Shown here in pieces: positions 9,139-18,737 of a stretch of 64,000 nt of DNA. Where the stretch lies: assembly GCA_031296915.1 (NCBI GenBank), contig JAVDPC010000001.1, positions 124,001 through 188,000 of the forward strand, given 5' to 3'. The position numbers were made by a program, and so were the translations under genes. Origin of the DNA: Cerasicoccus frondis (GTDB lineage: Bacteria > Verrucomicrobiota > Verrucomicrobiia > Opitutales > Cerasicoccaceae). Numbering within the stretch: the first letter of the stretch is position 1; each line of letters opens with the position of its first letter. The notes beneath the pieces were generated by a model. The model searched no databases and had not been told where the DNA came from. It saw only the letters and a program-made list of their open reading frames with translations.

Positions 9139-9876
9139 TTACTCGTCGAAGTAGACCGCAATCGCAGTGACATTGTCCGGGCCTCCGCGATAATTAGCGG
9201 TCTCGATGATTTCGTTAACCAGCTCTTTCGGCGAGGCGGATTTCAGAATCTTCTCATGTACTTCGTCCATTTCCATGGTCTTGGTTACACCATCTGAGAA
9301 AAGTAACGCGCGTTCACCAGGCGTAATGATGTCCTCATAGGTATCGACCTTGATCGTCGCCAGTTGACCAATGCAACGCGTCAACGTATGCGAGAAATAT
9401 TCCGGGATATACGCATGCTCGCCGGGCCGTAGACGGTCCAACATATCCTGGGCCATCGTGTGGTCACGTGTTACTTGACGCCAGGAATCCGGGCCAAAGA
9501 CAACGAGACCGGTATCGCCCACGTGGCCGATGCGAAAACGATCCTGGAGGAACTGTGCAATAGTCAGCGTGGTGCCAATGCCCATATCGGCGCTGATTGT
9601 ACGGCCCTTTTCAAAAACGCGCGTATTCACCTTCTCAAACAGACGCGCGTAATCAACGGCCTCGCCCGGAGCCAAGTCCGCGAGAAACTCATCGATCACC
9701 CTCGTCGCGAGACCAGACGCTACTGAGCCCTCGGGTAAACCGCCCAATCCATCCGCAACTGCAAACAATTGATGCGCCTCTGATACATAATAACTGTCTT
9801 CATTTTCACTACGCATGAGACCTTGATCGGTCTGCCCAAACGCACGAATAGAAAAGCTGGATACAGATGTAGACAT
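9139..9876 (-). CDS. PP2C-family serine/threonine protein phosphatase
   Basis: A 245-residue PPM/PP2C phosphatase of the PrpC/Stp type, a soluble Mn/Mg-dependent enzyme that reverses Ser/Thr phosphorylation. Family motifs appear in order: RSENEDSYY (metal Asp 27), VADGLGG (Asp 42), MGIGTTLTIA, IGHVGDTG, LLFSDGVTK and GGPDNVTAIAVYF. No extra sensor domain is present. No kinase gene lies beside it; it is convergent with the FKBP gene and separated from the DinG gene by a 123-bp spacer. It probably has its own promoter just upstream of 9876. Confidence 0.92.
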   Translation of the reverse strand: MSTSVSSFSIRAFGQTDQGLMRSENEDSYYVSEAHQLFAVADGLGGLPEGSVASGLATRVIDEFLADLAPGEAVDYARLFEKVNTRVFEKGRTISADMGIGTTLTIAQFLQDRFRIGHVGDTGLVVFGPDSWRQVTRDHTMAQDMLDRLRPGEHAYIPEYFSHTLTRCIGQLATIKVDTYEDIITPGERALLFSDGVTKTMEMDEVHEKILKSASPKELVNEIIETANYRGGPDNVTAIAVYFDE

Positions 9877-9999
9877 AGTTAAAACACGGGCAGCAGTGGT
9901 CGCACAATGTGTTTAAAATCAATCTTATAGACGATTATCGACCAAATGTAAAGCCGCTGAAGTTTCTAATGTTGAGATTACACATCTTTAATAAGGGTG

Positions 10000-12072
10000 T
10001 TACGAGATTTTTAGCAAATCATCCCGGGTTTCGCGCGAATAACGCACGTATTCACGTTTAGGCAAGGCGCCTAGGAAATATCGGCCATACTCCTTATGCA
10101 ATATCCGACTATCGAGAATAATTAGCCGCCCACGATCAGTCTTTTTCCGCAAAAGTCGCCCCACCCCTTGGCGAAAGCGCATGATCGCATCGGGTAAGGT
10201 CATTTCAGCAAACGGACTGCCCCCACGCTCCCGAATCCACTCTGCGCGCGCTTCCAACACCGGATGCGTCGGCACGTCAAACGGTAGGCGCGTAATGATG
10301 ACCTGTGACAACGCGTCCCCCGGCGCATCAAAGCCCGTCCAGAAACTCTCCGTTCCGAAAAGAACCGCATTGCCCGCCTCCATGAACCGCTCCTTAATCT
10401 CCGCTCGCGAAAGCCCCTGCCCTTGCATCAGCAGTTCCCGGCCAGCTTTGTGAAAATGCCGCCCCAGCGCGTCGCCCATCGCGCGTAAATCCGCGTAGCT
10501 CGTGAACAAAACTAGCGTGCCTCCTACAACACGGTCCACACACGCGGCTATGTTTTCCTGCATGAACTTATGATCCAACGAGCCTTCACCTCGACTTGGC
10601 GTGGGTGCGTCTTCGGCGATGTAAATCTGAAGTTTGCTCTCAAAGTCAAAGGGCGAACTTTCGACTGAAAAATCCTCGGTATCCGCGCCCGCACGGCGCG
10701 CAAAAGGGCTCATGTCACCGCCACTGGCTAGGGTCGCGCTGGTCATCACGACCGAAGTCCCACGATCAAACAACGTCTTCCGTAATGCTTCAGCTACATC
10801 AAGCGGCGCCGAACGGATCTGCACGATGCTCTTTTTCCGCCCTGCCAATTCGAGCCAGTAGACATGATGCTCGCTGTGCTTCAGCTCCAGCGCGTGCTGC
10901 ATACCCGTCAACATTTCGTGTAGACGGCGACGGTGGTCGCCCAGTTCGTCCTTCAAGTTGTCGTCTTTGACGTTCGCACGAAGCATGCCCAGACGATCAA
11001 CGACTCGTCCCAACGGTCGATGCAGCACCGGCTCCGCCCAATTCGGCTCATGCAAGCGCACAATGTCCCGGCGGCGCAGTAAGCGCGAACGCAGGTCATT
11101 GAAAAACCCTTCACTCGCCTCCAAAGCCTCGGTCACAGCGCGTTGCTCTTGAGTAGTCCCCACCTTCGATAGCAAACCCTTGCCCTTTTTGCGGGTAGGA
11201 TTGTAGAGCAGCTTCAGCGCACGGTCGATGCCGTAGCTGCTAATCCCCAGCCCGTAGTGATCCGTCGCGATACTGGGCACGGTGTGCGCCTCATCGAGCA
11301 CCAGATAATCCTCAGGATAGAGTACGCCCACACCATCCCCCGGAGCCAGACCTGCAGCAATCAGGCTGAACAGCAAGCTATGGTTCATCACCACGAGCTG
11401 CGACTCGCGCCGCGCCTGCTGTGCCTTGCGATAAAAGCAGGTGTCGGGCGTACAATTCTTCTTGTTGCATGAGGAGGAATCGGCGTTCACCCACTCCCAG
11501 ACTTCAGGGTCCGGCGTCGGGGTTAGCTCGTCGCGCAGCCCGGCCTTGGTCACGGTCGACCACTCCGCGATGCGCTGCAGGTCCTCCACCTGCGGTCCGC
11601 CAAACAAATCGCTCTTCGTGGCGATGGCCCGCGCCAAGCGATGCCCACACAGGTAATTGCCCCGCCCCACGAGCAGCGTCGCTTTGAAATTCCGGTAGTC
11701 CGCCAACTCGGGCGTCTGCTGAAACAGATAACGCACGAGCGGGATGTCGCTGTTCAGCAACTGCTGCTGCAGCGCGATCGTGTGCGTGGACACCAAAAAC
11801 GGCCGCTTCGCCAGCACTGCGCGCATGATGCCCGGCACGAGGTAGGCCATGGATTTCCCCACGCCCGTCCCCGCTTCGAAAAGCAGTGAGCGGTTGCTGA
11901 TAAAGTTCCGAATGACCGCCTGCGCCATGGCCTCCTGTTGTGGACGATGCTCCAGATCGAGATTCTCAGCAAGCCAACCATCGGGCGCAAACACATGGTC
12001 GCAGGCCTTGACCAGCGCCCCCGCGTATTCAGCAGCGCTGGGCGCCTCCGCATTTTCCCGAAAGGATATCAT
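10000..12072 (-). CDS. DinG-type Fe-S cluster ATP-dependent DNA helicase
   Basis: A 690-residue superfamily 2, XPD/DinG-like 5'-3' helicase. Walker A is AGTGVGKS (about residues 67-74) and the Walker B/DEAH box is LDEAHT (260-263). Four cysteines suited to a 4Fe-4S cluster are present at ~142, 202, 207 and 212. Motif V/VI features include GTESFWTGFDAPG and FRQGVGRLLRKK. No N-terminal exonuclease domain is fused. DinG enzymes unwind R-loops and forked DNA during repair and replication-transcription conflicts. Not obviously in an operon: a repeat-filled 270-bp spacer lies between it and the sulfotransferase-like gene upstream. The call as helicase is firm; the subfamily name is less certain. 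Confidence 0.9.
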   Translation of the reverse strand: MISFRENAEAPSAAEYAGALVKACDHVFAPDGWLAENLDLEHRPQQEAMAQAVIRNFISNRSLLFEAGTGVGKSMAYLVPGIMRAVLAKRPFLVSTHTIALQQQLLNSDIPLVRYLFQQTPELADYRNFKATLLVGRGNYLCGHRLARAIATKSDLFGGPQVEDLQRIAEWSTVTKAGLRDELTPTPDPEVWEWVNADSSSCNKKNCTPDTCFYRKAQQARRESQLVVMNHSLLFSLIAAGLAPGDGVGVLYPEDYLVLDEAHTVPSIATDHYGLGISSYGIDRALKLLYNPTRKKGKGLLSKVGTTQEQRAVTEALEASEGFFNDLRSRLLRRRDIVRLHEPNWAEPVLHRPLGRVVDRLGMLRANVKDDNLKDELGDHRRRLHEMLTGMQHALELKHSEHHVYWLELAGRKKSIVQIRSAPLDVAEALRKTLFDRGTSVVMTSATLASGGDMSPFARRAGADTEDFSVESSPFDFESKLQIYIAEDAPTPSRGEGSLDHKFMQENIAACVDRVVGGTLVLFTSYADLRAMGDALGRHFHKAGRELLMQGQGLSRAEIKERFMEAGNAVLFGTESFWTGFDAPGDALSQVIITRLPFDVPTHPVLEARAEWIRERGGSPFAEMTLPDAIMRFRQGVGRLLRKKTDRGRLIILDSRILHKEYGRYFLGALPKREYVRYSRETRDDLLKIS

Positions 12073-12157
12073 TCAGCAAGGCAGTCTCAGGCATCCCCGC
12101 CCCAAGGCCAAGGAAAACCTCTCCAATGAGCAAAAATCCAATTTCCAGCCAAACGCT

Positions 12158-12328
12158 GTTTAACCACGAAGTGCACGAAGGACCCGAAGCCCCTACAGGA
12201 CGAAAAATAGTTTCCCACAGTGGCGCAAAGATGCGGTGTTTTTTAATTCTTCCTCTGCTTCTCCACGTCTCTGTGGTAGAAAACCAATATCCAACTTCGT
12301 GTCCTTCGTGCTCTTCGTGGTTAAATAA
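12158..12328. repeat. Intergenic inverted repeat of the CACGAAG family
   Basis: Two arms of about 31 bp, left at 12158-12189 (TTTAACCACGAAG...) and right at 12296-12328 (...CTTCGTGGTTAAAT), are nearly reverse-complementary with roughly 28 matches. Each arm contains a CACGAAG heptamer repeated with about 9-bp spacing. Between them lies a second degenerate motif (TCTCCACGTCTCTGTGG). Such CACGAAG repeats recur between genes in several environmental phyla; function unknown. The 12073-12157 spacer shows nothing else. Confidence 0.75.
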
Positions 12329-12339
12329 TTCGCCTGCCC

Positions 12340-13308
12340 CTACGCCAACAGCGAATCAATCAACCGTCCGCCGCTGAGCCAACGCGCCTGCTTGGAGTCC
12401 TCCAGCGTGCATTGTTCGGCTCGGTAGGTTTCGTAAAACTCCATGCGCGGGCCGGGCTCAGCGTAGCGGGTGCAAGCACAGTCGCTGAAATCGAGTTCAT
12501 GCCCCGTCCGGTCCGCTATCAGCTCACTGAGGCGCGCCTGATAAGCAGCGTCAACCGACAGGCGATCCACGTTGATCACAAGATCCGCATGCGTCATCGC
12601 CGCGCCATAAGACAGCAGGTAAACCAGAATAAAGGACTCACGCAACAGCTCGATATTATCTGAGCAAATAGAACGCATTTGCGCATATGCTTCCGTAAAA
12701 GTGTCGTGCGCTCCCTTAATTTTTAGCTTCGGCAAATTATGCTTCATTGCCAGGGCTTCAAGAGCGGGAACTTCGCGGCAAAGCGTCGCCAGCATCACGT
12801 ATTGCAGGGCGAAAAACGAGGTGTCTTCATCGCGCAGCTTTAAGTAATTCGACCAAAAGAGGTCAAACGGATCACGCATCAGCATAATGTGGACCCCGCT
12901 CATTTCACGCAAAAGCGGCAATCGACCCAGTGAACGCACAAAGCCCAGCACTGCCGCTTTATCCCTGTCCGCAGCGTAATCGATCAGGCTCTGAATGTAG
13001 CGCAATTGCCCGTGGTCTTTATGATCAAACCAGAAGTTGAGCGCGTAGCGGATGTCATAAAACTGAATGCCCACGCCGCCAATCTTGGACCGCGCATCCA
13101 CGAGCCCTCGATAAGCGCTCAGCCCTACGCCATCATCTTCGCTTGCAGCGCAGATCGATTCGTCGACAATAGACAGTTGATAATTAAAGGGTTCGGCGAA
13201 TACCATCGTCTCATCCAAACCCGAGAATTTACCCAGAAAATATGTGTTCGCCGTCCGCCACAGACTATGGACAAACACCGAATTTCCGTGTTTTTTGAGT
13301 AACTTCAT
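12340..13308 (-). CDS. Sulfotransferase-like protein
   Basis: A 322-residue soluble protein. Its N-terminus reads [16 protein letters not shown], resembling the 5'-phosphosulfate loop of PAPS-dependent sulfotransferases (R-x-G-[ST]-T-[YF]). The mid-protein [16 protein letters not shown] resembles the 3'-phosphate-binding RDPRDxxxSxY motif. The first loop is degenerate (Trp-Arg-Thr-Ala-Asn), so the assignment is at fold level and the acceptor is unknown (glycan or small molecule). ATG at 13308 is preferred over a TTG one codon earlier. Divergent from nadE with only ~26 bp between starts, so the two promoters must overlap each other or coding sequence. Confidence 0.6.
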   Translation of the reverse strand: MKLLKKHGNSVFVHSLWRTANTYFLGKFSGLDETMVFAEPFNYQLSIVDESICAASEDDGVGLSAYRGLVDARSKIGGVGIQFYDIRYALNFWFDHKDHGQLRYIQSLIDYAADRDKAAVLGFVRSLGRLPLLREMSGVHIMLMRDPFDLFWSNYLKLRDEDTSFFALQYVMLATLCREVPALEALAMKHNLPKLKIKGAHDTFTEAYAQMRSICSDNIELLRESFILVYLLSYGAAMTHADLVINVDRLSVDAAYQARLSELIADRTGHELDFSDCACTRYAEPGPRMEFYETYRAEQCTLEDSKQARWLSGGRLIDSLLA

Positions 13309-13334
13309 CAATTAATTTACAGCCAGCTATAACA

Positions 13335-15287
13335 GTGTCCAACCAACTAGAAAAGCATGGATTTTGTCGCGTCGCCACCGTCTCGCCCGAGCTGCGCGTG
13401 GCCGACGTCACCTTTAACCGCGACGCCATCATCGCCGAATGGCGTCAGCTGGCCGACTCCGGCGTGCGCCTCGCCGTGTTCCCCGAGCTCTGCCTCACGG
13501 GCTACACCTGCGCCGATCTGTTCTACGACTCCGCCCTCCGCGCCGCCGCGCTCAAGGCCCTGAGCCACCTCCGCGCCGAAAGCGTCAAGCTGCCCACTGC
13601 CATCGTCGTCGGCCTGCCCATCGCCAGCCAGAACCGCCTCTACAACGTGGCGGCCGTCATTGCCGGCGGGGAAATACTCGGCCTCGTGCCCAAGACCCAT
13701 TTGCCGAACTACGGCGAGTTCTACGAGCAACGCTGGTTTGCCGCGGCCACCGAGACGCTGGCCGACATCGTGGAAATCGAGGGCGACGACGTGCCCTTCG
13801 GCGTAGACCTGCTCTTCGACCTAGGCGGCGAAACGCCATGCGTGGTCGGCGTCGAAATTTGCGAAGACCTGTGGAGCGTTCAGCCGCCCAGCAGCAAGCT
13901 CGCCCTCGCGGGCGCCAACGTGATCGTCAACCCTTCGGCGAGCAATGAGCTACTCGGCAAGGCCGACTACCGCCGCAGCCTCGTGGCGCAGCAATCCGCG
14001 CGCACCTACAGCGCCTACCTTTATTCGAGCGCCGGCCCCGGCGAGTCGAGCACCGACGTCGTTTACAGCGGCCATTGCCTCATTGCCGAAGGCGGCCACC
14101 TGCTCGGCGAAACCGAGCGCTTTAACTTTGCAACGCAAAGTTTGGTCGCCGACATCGACCTCGACCACCTCAACCAGGACCGCCTGCGCAACAGCAGCTT
14201 CACCGAGAGCCTCGTCGGCAGTGAATACCGCGTGATCCGCGCCGCGCCGTTTGACGGCGACAGCCCCCTGCCCCTCCAGCGCCGCGTGAAACGCCACCCC
14301 TTCGTGCCCAGCGACCTCGCGCGCCGCGCCGACCGCTGCCAGGAAATCTTCGCCATCCAGTCCACCGGCCTCGCCAAGCGCCTCCGCCACACCGGCGCGA
14401 AAAAGCTCGTGGTCGGCATCTCCGGCGGGCTCGACTCGACGCTCGCGCTCCTCGTGGCCGTCGACGCCTTTGACAAGCTCGGCCTCGACCGCAGCGGCAT
14501 TGTCTCGATCACCATGCCGGGCTTTGGCACCACCACGCGCACCAAGAACAACGCCACCCAGCTGATCGAAGTCCTCGGCGCCGAGCTGCGCACCATTTCC
14601 ATCGACGCCGCCTGCCGCCAACACTTTGCCGACATCGGCCACGACGAGTCCGAGCACAACGTCGTTTACGAAAACACCCAGGCCCGCGAGCGCACGCAAA
14701 TCCTGATGGACGTGGCGAACCAGGTCGGCGGCTTCGTCCTCGGCACAGGCGATCTCTCCGAGGCCGCGCTCGGTTGGTGCACCTACGCCGGCGACCACAT
14801 TTCGATGTATCACGTGAACATCGGCGTGCCCAAGACCCTCGTCCGCTACATCGTCGACTGGTGCGCAGACCAGCGCTACGCAGACGTCGCCAAGGACCTG
14901 CTCCACGACATCGCCGACACACCGATCACGCCCGAGCTCCTGCCGCTCGACGACGAAGGCCAGCTCGCCCAAAAGACTGAGGAAAGCGTCGGCCCCTACG
15001 AGCTCCACGACTTCTTCCTGTATTACATCACGCGCTTCGGCTACCGCCCGAGCAAGGTGCTCTTCCTGGCCACGCACGCCTTCGACGGCGCCTATGACTT
15101 AGCCACGATTAAGCACTGGCTGCGGACCTTCTACTGGCGCTTCTTCTCGCAACAATTCAAGCGTAGCTGCGTCCCCGACGGCCCCAAGGTCGGCACCGTC
15201 TCCCTCTCCCCCCGCGGCGACTGGCGCATGCCCAGCGACGCCGTCAGCAAGCTCTGGCTGGAAGAAGTGGAAGCTTGGGAAGCGTGA
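13335..15287 (+). CDS. nadE: Glutamine-dependent NAD+ synthetase
   Basis: A 650-residue two-domain enzyme that amidates nicotinate adenine dinucleotide to NAD+ using ammonia from glutamine. The N-terminal nitrilase-type glutaminase has the catalytic Glu51 ([10 protein letters not shown]), Lys120 ([10 protein letters not shown]) and Cys176 (VEICEDLW). The synthetase domain has the PP-loop SGGLDS at ~363-368 and the [15 protein letters not shown] motif. Length is normal for bacterial glutamine-dependent forms. The start is GTG; the N-terminus [19 protein letters not shown] fits the family. Markedly GC-rich with CGC almost exclusively for Arg, in contrast to the AT-rich gene convergent to it (stop to stop 15 bp). 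Confidence 0.95.
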   Translation: MSNQLEKHGFCRVATVSPELRVADVTFNRDAIIAEWRQLADSGVRLAVFPELCLTGYTCADLFYDSALRAAALKALSHLRAESVKLPTAIVVGLPIASQNRLYNVAAVIAGGEILGLVPKTHLPNYGEFYEQRWFAAATETLADIVEIEGDDVPFGVDLLFDLGGETPCVVGVEICEDLWSVQPPSSKLALAGANVIVNPSASNELLGKADYRRSLVAQQSARTYSAYLYSSAGPGESSTDVVYSGHCLIAEGGHLLGETERFNFATQSLVADIDLDHLNQDRLRNSSFTESLVGSEYRVIRAAPFDGDSPLPLQRRVKRHPFVPSDLARRADRCQEIFAIQSTGLAKRLRHTGAKKLVVGISGGLDSTLALLVAVDAFDKLGLDRSGIVSITMPGFGTTTRTKNNATQLIEVLGAELRTISIDAACRQHFADIGHDESEHNVVYENTQARERTQILMDVANQVGGFVLGTGDLSEAALGWCTYAGDHISMYHVNIGVPKTLVRYIVDWCADQRYADVAKDLLHDIADTPITPELLPLDDEGQLAQKTEESVGPYELHDFFLYYITRFGYRPSKVLFLATHAFDGAYDLATIKHWLRTFYWRFFSQQFKRSCVPDGPKVGTVSLSPRGDWRMPSDAVSKLWLEEVEAWEA

Positions 15288-15302
15288 TTGGGACCCTTGA
15301 AT

Positions 15303-17288
15303 TTACTGCGCACCAAATACACCCATCGATATATCTCCGGCTGGTTGTGCAAGCGTAATAGCTCCCGCTACTTCGAGATCACTGGCGGTGAGTTTGCCGC
15401 TCACATCCATGTTACCAGTATCTCCATCAAGCACCAGTAAATCGGTTCCATTGGCCCTAAACTTGTATTCTCCAAGATTAGTCGGATTATCGCCTGTTAT
15501 ATCAAAATAGATGTTATTAAATACGCTGTTATCACCTCCTAATCTCAACTTCTGATATGAGACTGAACCTCTGATAGTAAACTCTGCAGCTTTCATTTCG
15601 ATCACCCCAGTTTTTCCCCCAGCACTACCGTGAATGAGTATTGAACGATCAATGTTCTCACCAGAATACCCCACATTAACATTTCCTGCAACTTGAAGCG
15701 CTGAAACTGGATCTGTAACGCCGATACCGATTTGTCCGTTGGCCAAATCCCCGTAAATCGTATTTCCAATGTTTAGCTGATCGCTACCTTCAGAATCGGG
15801 CATAATCGTATTCTCACCAATAGCAATATTTCGGCTGCCCGTCGTAAGATTAGACGCAGAAAAAGGGCCAATAAAAGTATTATGACCTCCTGTATAGAGG
15901 GTAGCACCAGAGTGATTCCCCATAAATGCATTGTAATTTCCGCTAGTAAAATTAACCCCAGCATTACTTCCAACTGCAGTGTTCTGCAATCCATCATTAA
16001 TATGCCATAGCGCGCGATATCCCAAAGCTGCACTCGCATTCAGAGCTCCAGGAGTCAATGGGCTACCGGCAGGATCGGGATTCGTGCCCGTACCACTCAT
16101 GGCCATTGCATCTTTACCTAATGCTACAAGGAAATCACTTGGGCCTACGTAGTTTGATAGCGCCACATGCCCAATGGCCACAGAAAAGTCGCCCTCATAG
16201 AAACGCAGCGTACGATCGCCAATCGCCACGCTGTCTGATCCGATGTCCGCATCTTTCATTGAGTCAACGCCAATGGCAACATTCCCACCACCAGATGTCC
16301 TCACAGATTGACTGTTTAAACCAATTGCGACGTCACTTGAATTTGTTCCAAAATTAGAACCAGCATTGCTGCCCAATGAAACATTACCAGTTCCAGTGAC
16401 TACCGATGCATTGCCCGCGTTATGGCCAAAGGCCAAATTGGTGCCAGTAATCTGAATAATTGGATTACCGCTTCCAACTTCGATTGAGGCATTGCCTGTG
16501 GCTGAGGAGTCCTGAAATACAAATTTATTATCAGGGCCATCAATAATGACTTCGCTTGCGGTAATAATTCCCGTCTCTGGGTCTATGATTACAGAAGGAT
16601 TTCCAGAAGAATCCTGAAACGAGATTGGCGTGCGGTAAACCCGTCCATTGTTGATAATCCCATCTGCAACATCCGTCCGAGGAGAATATGTCTCTCCATT
16701 ATCGATAATGATCTCGCCAGTAGTGCCACCAAGAGCGCCATCAGAATTTTCAATGTATTCGGTGATGTAGGTTGGGCTCGAGAAACTATAGCTTCGGCCT
16801 CCTTGTAACCAAACAACAATACCAGCTGCATACGTTGTTTCCTGAAAATCGGCGACCAAGTAATCGGTAGCAGTGTTGGTGCTCTTAGTTTTGATAAACA
16901 TCTCAGCAAAGCGCGGCCCATGTCCCCAACCGTGTGGTTGGAAACGAAATTGCGCTATCAATCTAAATTCCGGTGAGTTAGAAGCAGCGCCAGTTTGTGA
17001 AATGATTAATTCCTGAATGGGCCGATTATTCGGACTTCCTCCGTTGCCAGACATTTCAAAGTAGACCGGATAATACGTGCTGGAGCTGCCACTTAGCGAA
17101 AAAGCCTCCTTCTGATGCTCAACACCAAGATCCGCAACCGCCGGACCTTCAAAAGTTATCGAAGTGCCTTTGATAATAGTCGCTTCCGTATCGTTTCCAA
17201 TAGTGGTGTCAGCATGAGTATTCAGCGTGAAAAAGGCAACTACTCCAATAAATAGTTCCTTACGTAAAATCGTTGAGATGGCTTTCAT
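15303..17288 (-). CDS. Exported adhesin/tail-fibre-like protein with YadA-head-type repeats
   Basis: A 661-residue protein with signal peptide (FIGVVAFFTLNTHA). After a beta-rich N-terminal half, residues ~270-480 carry ~14-residue repeats of the trimeric-autotransporter head type (NVAIGVDSM, SVAIGDRTL, NIAIGEN). A tail-fibre-like stalk follows (GQIGIGVTDPVSALQV, GNMDVSGKLTASDLEV). Neither a YadA membrane anchor nor an intramolecular S74 chaperone domain is present at the C-terminus, so the mode of attachment is unclear. ATG at 17288 is used, giving a clean signal peptide; a TTG 12 bp earlier is possible. Composition is clearly more AT-rich than the neighbouring nadE, suggesting later acquisition. 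Confidence 0.7.
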   Translation of the reverse strand: MKAISTILRKELFIGVVAFFTLNTHADTTIGNDTEATIIKGTSITFEGPAVADLGVEHQKEAFSLSGSSSTYYPVYFEMSGNGGSPNNRPIQELIISQTGAASNSPEFRLIAQFRFQPHGWGHGPRFAEMFIKTKSTNTATDYLVADFQETTYAAGIVVWLQGGRSYSFSSPTYITEYIENSDGALGGTTGEIIIDNGETYSPRTDVADGIINNGRVYRTPISFQDSSGNPSVIIDPETGIITASEVIIDGPDNKFVFQDSSATGNASIEVGSGNPIIQITGTNLAFGHNAGNASVVTGTGNVSLGSNAGSNFGTNSSDVAIGLNSQSVRTSGGGNVAIGVDSMKDADIGSDSVAIGDRTLRFYEGDFSVAIGHVALSNYVGPSDFLVALGKDAMAMSGTGTNPDPAGSPLTPGALNASAALGYRALWHINDGLQNTAVGSNAGVNFTSGNYNAFMGNHSGATLYTGGHNTFIGPFSASNLTTGSRNIAIGENTIMPDSEGSDQLNIGNTIYGDLANGQIGIGVTDPVSALQVAGNVNVGYSGENIDRSILIHGSAGGKTGVIEMKAAEFTIRGSVSYQKLRLGGDNSVFNNIYFDITGDNPTNLGEYKFRANGTDLLVLDGDTGNMDVSGKLTASDLEVAGAITLAQPAGDISMGVFGAQ

Positions 17289-17592
17289 GATTAATAACAA
17301 ATTAATATTTTATACGTTTTCAATACAATAACATTCTTAGCCTATATCAACGTAAAAACTCGATATATAACTAGCTATCCTTACATTCGCACTCGCCACC
17401 GCATCGAATAGTGGGATGCCCGATCTCTACCTCTCCGAGTCCTACCTGCAATTTATTCGACAACGGGATCTTCGTTGGCGCGGCGGACCTGTTTCTTGCC
17501 TGCTACTTGCTCGATAGCTACTTTGGCTGGGCCTGGCGCCACGCGCAGCCACGAAGCGCTGGGAGCGCCGCATGGTCGGATGCGCAGCGTAA

Positions 17593-17766
17593 GCTGATGT
17601 GCGACCAAGGAAACGTATGTATAAGAGCTGGGAGGCCGCGCGTCAGGAAAACAAGCCCAATATCCTCGTCCAGGCCGATGAGGACGTCCCGCTCAAGCAC
17701 GTAACGTTCGTGATGGACGAATCGCGCAAAGTCGAGCTGGGCAAAGTCCGCTTGCAGGCACGCTAA
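17593..17766 (+). pseudogene. ExbD/TolR C-terminal remnant
   Basis: The frame from 17593 (just after a stop at 17590) to the TAA at 17764 encodes KPNILVQADEDVPLKHVTFV and VMDESRKVELGKVRLQ. This matches the periplasmic C-terminal ~45 residues of ExbD/TolR proton-channel subunits (ILIRADxxVPxxxVVxVMD). The N-terminal membrane anchor is missing, and the upstream 17301-17590 shows only short frames with no recognisable exbB or exbD. Read as a decayed gene rather than a functional one. Could alternatively be a truncated end left by insertion of the neighbouring adhesin region. Confidence 0.5.
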
Positions 17767-17770
17767 GGCT

Positions 17771-17800
17771 AAGGCTGTCCAATCAATAACGGACAGCCTT
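17771..17800 (+). terminator. Strong stem-loop after exbD remnant
   Basis: A perfect 10-bp inverted repeat (AAGGCTGTCC and GGACAGCCTT) with a 10-nt loop lies 4 bp after the TAA of the exbD remnant. There is no T-run, so termination is uncertain. It also abuts the palindrome array that follows and may be its first member. Confidence 0.5.
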
Positions 17801-17806
17801 GTGGCC

Positions 17807-18013
17807 CATACCCAACCGGTTGTTGGGTTAACTTACGTCCGGATGTCGCAGTGACATCCCCTGCTATGTTGCATGCTACGTCCATGGACGTAGCCGTCAT
17901 ACGTCGGTGGGCGTAGCATAGTTACGTCCCGGGACGTAGACCCCTTACGTCCACGGACGTAATGACCGACAACCGGGCGTAGGTTATTGCAACACAGTTA
18001 GTTGTGCCAAACC
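17807..18013. repeat. Array A: 23-bp-phased palindromic repeat array
   Basis: About eight to nine contiguous units. The best conserved contain TACGTCC-NN-GGACGTA. Palindrome centres at about 17884.5, 17907.5, 17930.5 and 17953.5 are exactly 23 bp apart. CTACGTCCATGGACGTAG (17876-17893) and TACGTCCCGGGACGTA (17923-17938) are perfect palindromes. Flanking units keep the period with different arms, e.g. CACA...TGTG centred near 17999.5 and ACCCAA...TTGGGT near 17819. A 3-bp slip occurs around 17840-17875. No coding potential. Confidence 0.85.
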
Positions 18014-18199
18014 AACCACCGACTGACTTTGAGCACACCTCCCTGCTCTGGTGTGAGATGGACCACCGGCGATCCGTCGCATGGATTTACTCGTGGGCAC
18101 TAAAAACAGCCGAATATTTTCGTTGCGCGCAAAAACGGCTCATTATTTAGCTTGAAAAATAAATTTAAGCTGCTTTTTTACTCCTTAGTTGCATTTACC

Positions 18200-18736
18200 A
18201 TGGCCTCTAACGAAACCACCCTCGATTTCTCCGTCGTCCGCGATATGCGCAAGCGCGCCGGCATGACGCTGGAGGACGTTTCCAAGCTCTGCGGCATCAC
18301 CATTGCCGGTCTGTCCAAGCTAGAGCGTAACCAGAACATGATCGAGCTGGACACCCTGTACCGCCTCGCGCGGGTGTTTGGCCTCTCCGCGACAGACCTG
18401 CTCAACCTCGCCGAATCCTGCTCCGCCACGAAGAAGGATCAGGAGAGCTACATTTCCGGCCCCTTCGACTTCGACCGCGTCGACTTCAAGGGTATCCAGT
18501 GCTACCACGCCACCGCCAAGGCCGGCGCACAGCTTTCCAAGCCCGAGGCCCACGGCGACGACTTTGAAATCTGCTGGCTCAAGTCCGGCAAGTTGCAGAT
18601 CAACCTCCCCCGCGAGAAGCACCTCCTTGAGCCCGGCCAAGCGCTCAAATTCGACGCCGCTCTGGAGCACACCTACGAGATCCTCGACGACAGCGAAATC
18701 ACCATCATCCACCTCAACAAATCCCACCGCTTTTAA
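18200..18736 (+). CDS. XRE-family transcriptional regulator with C-terminal cupin
   Basis: A 178-residue protein from ATG 18200 (MASNETT...). An upstream in-frame ATG at 18152 would add an AT-rich, non-conserved extension. Residues ~9-65 form a Cro/CI-type helix-turn-helix (MRKRAGMTLEDVSKLCGITI, AGLSKLERNQ). Residues ~105-175 form a small beta-barrel cupin that usually binds a metabolite. This architecture is common in regulators of sugar and acid utilisation. It precedes the GH88/uronate genes on the same strand by ~120 bp and is the likeliest regulator of that operon. The 18014-18199 leader contains two dyads (CACACC/GGTGTG at 18034-18055; AGCCG/CGGCT around 18107-18140) that could be operators or an RNA structure. 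Confidence 0.85.
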   Translation: MASNETTLDFSVVRDMRKRAGMTLEDVSKLCGITIAGLSKLERNQNMIELDTLYRLARVFGLSATDLLNLAESCSATKKDQESYISGPFDFDRVDFKGIQCYHATAKAGAQLSKPEAHGDDFEICWLKSGKLQINLPREKHLLEPGQALKFDAALEHTYEILDDSEITIIHLNKSHRF

Positions 18737-18737
18737 G

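Noticed and set aside
13950..15077. Long minus-strand frame of 375 codons inside nadE
   Set aside because: It is the antisense shadow of a GC-rich gene with CGC/CTC/GAC codons; no recognisable protein and nadE is complete on the other strand.
17411..17704. 97-codon frame over the exbD remnant
   Set aside because: Different frame from the ExbD-like sequence and no recognisable protein.
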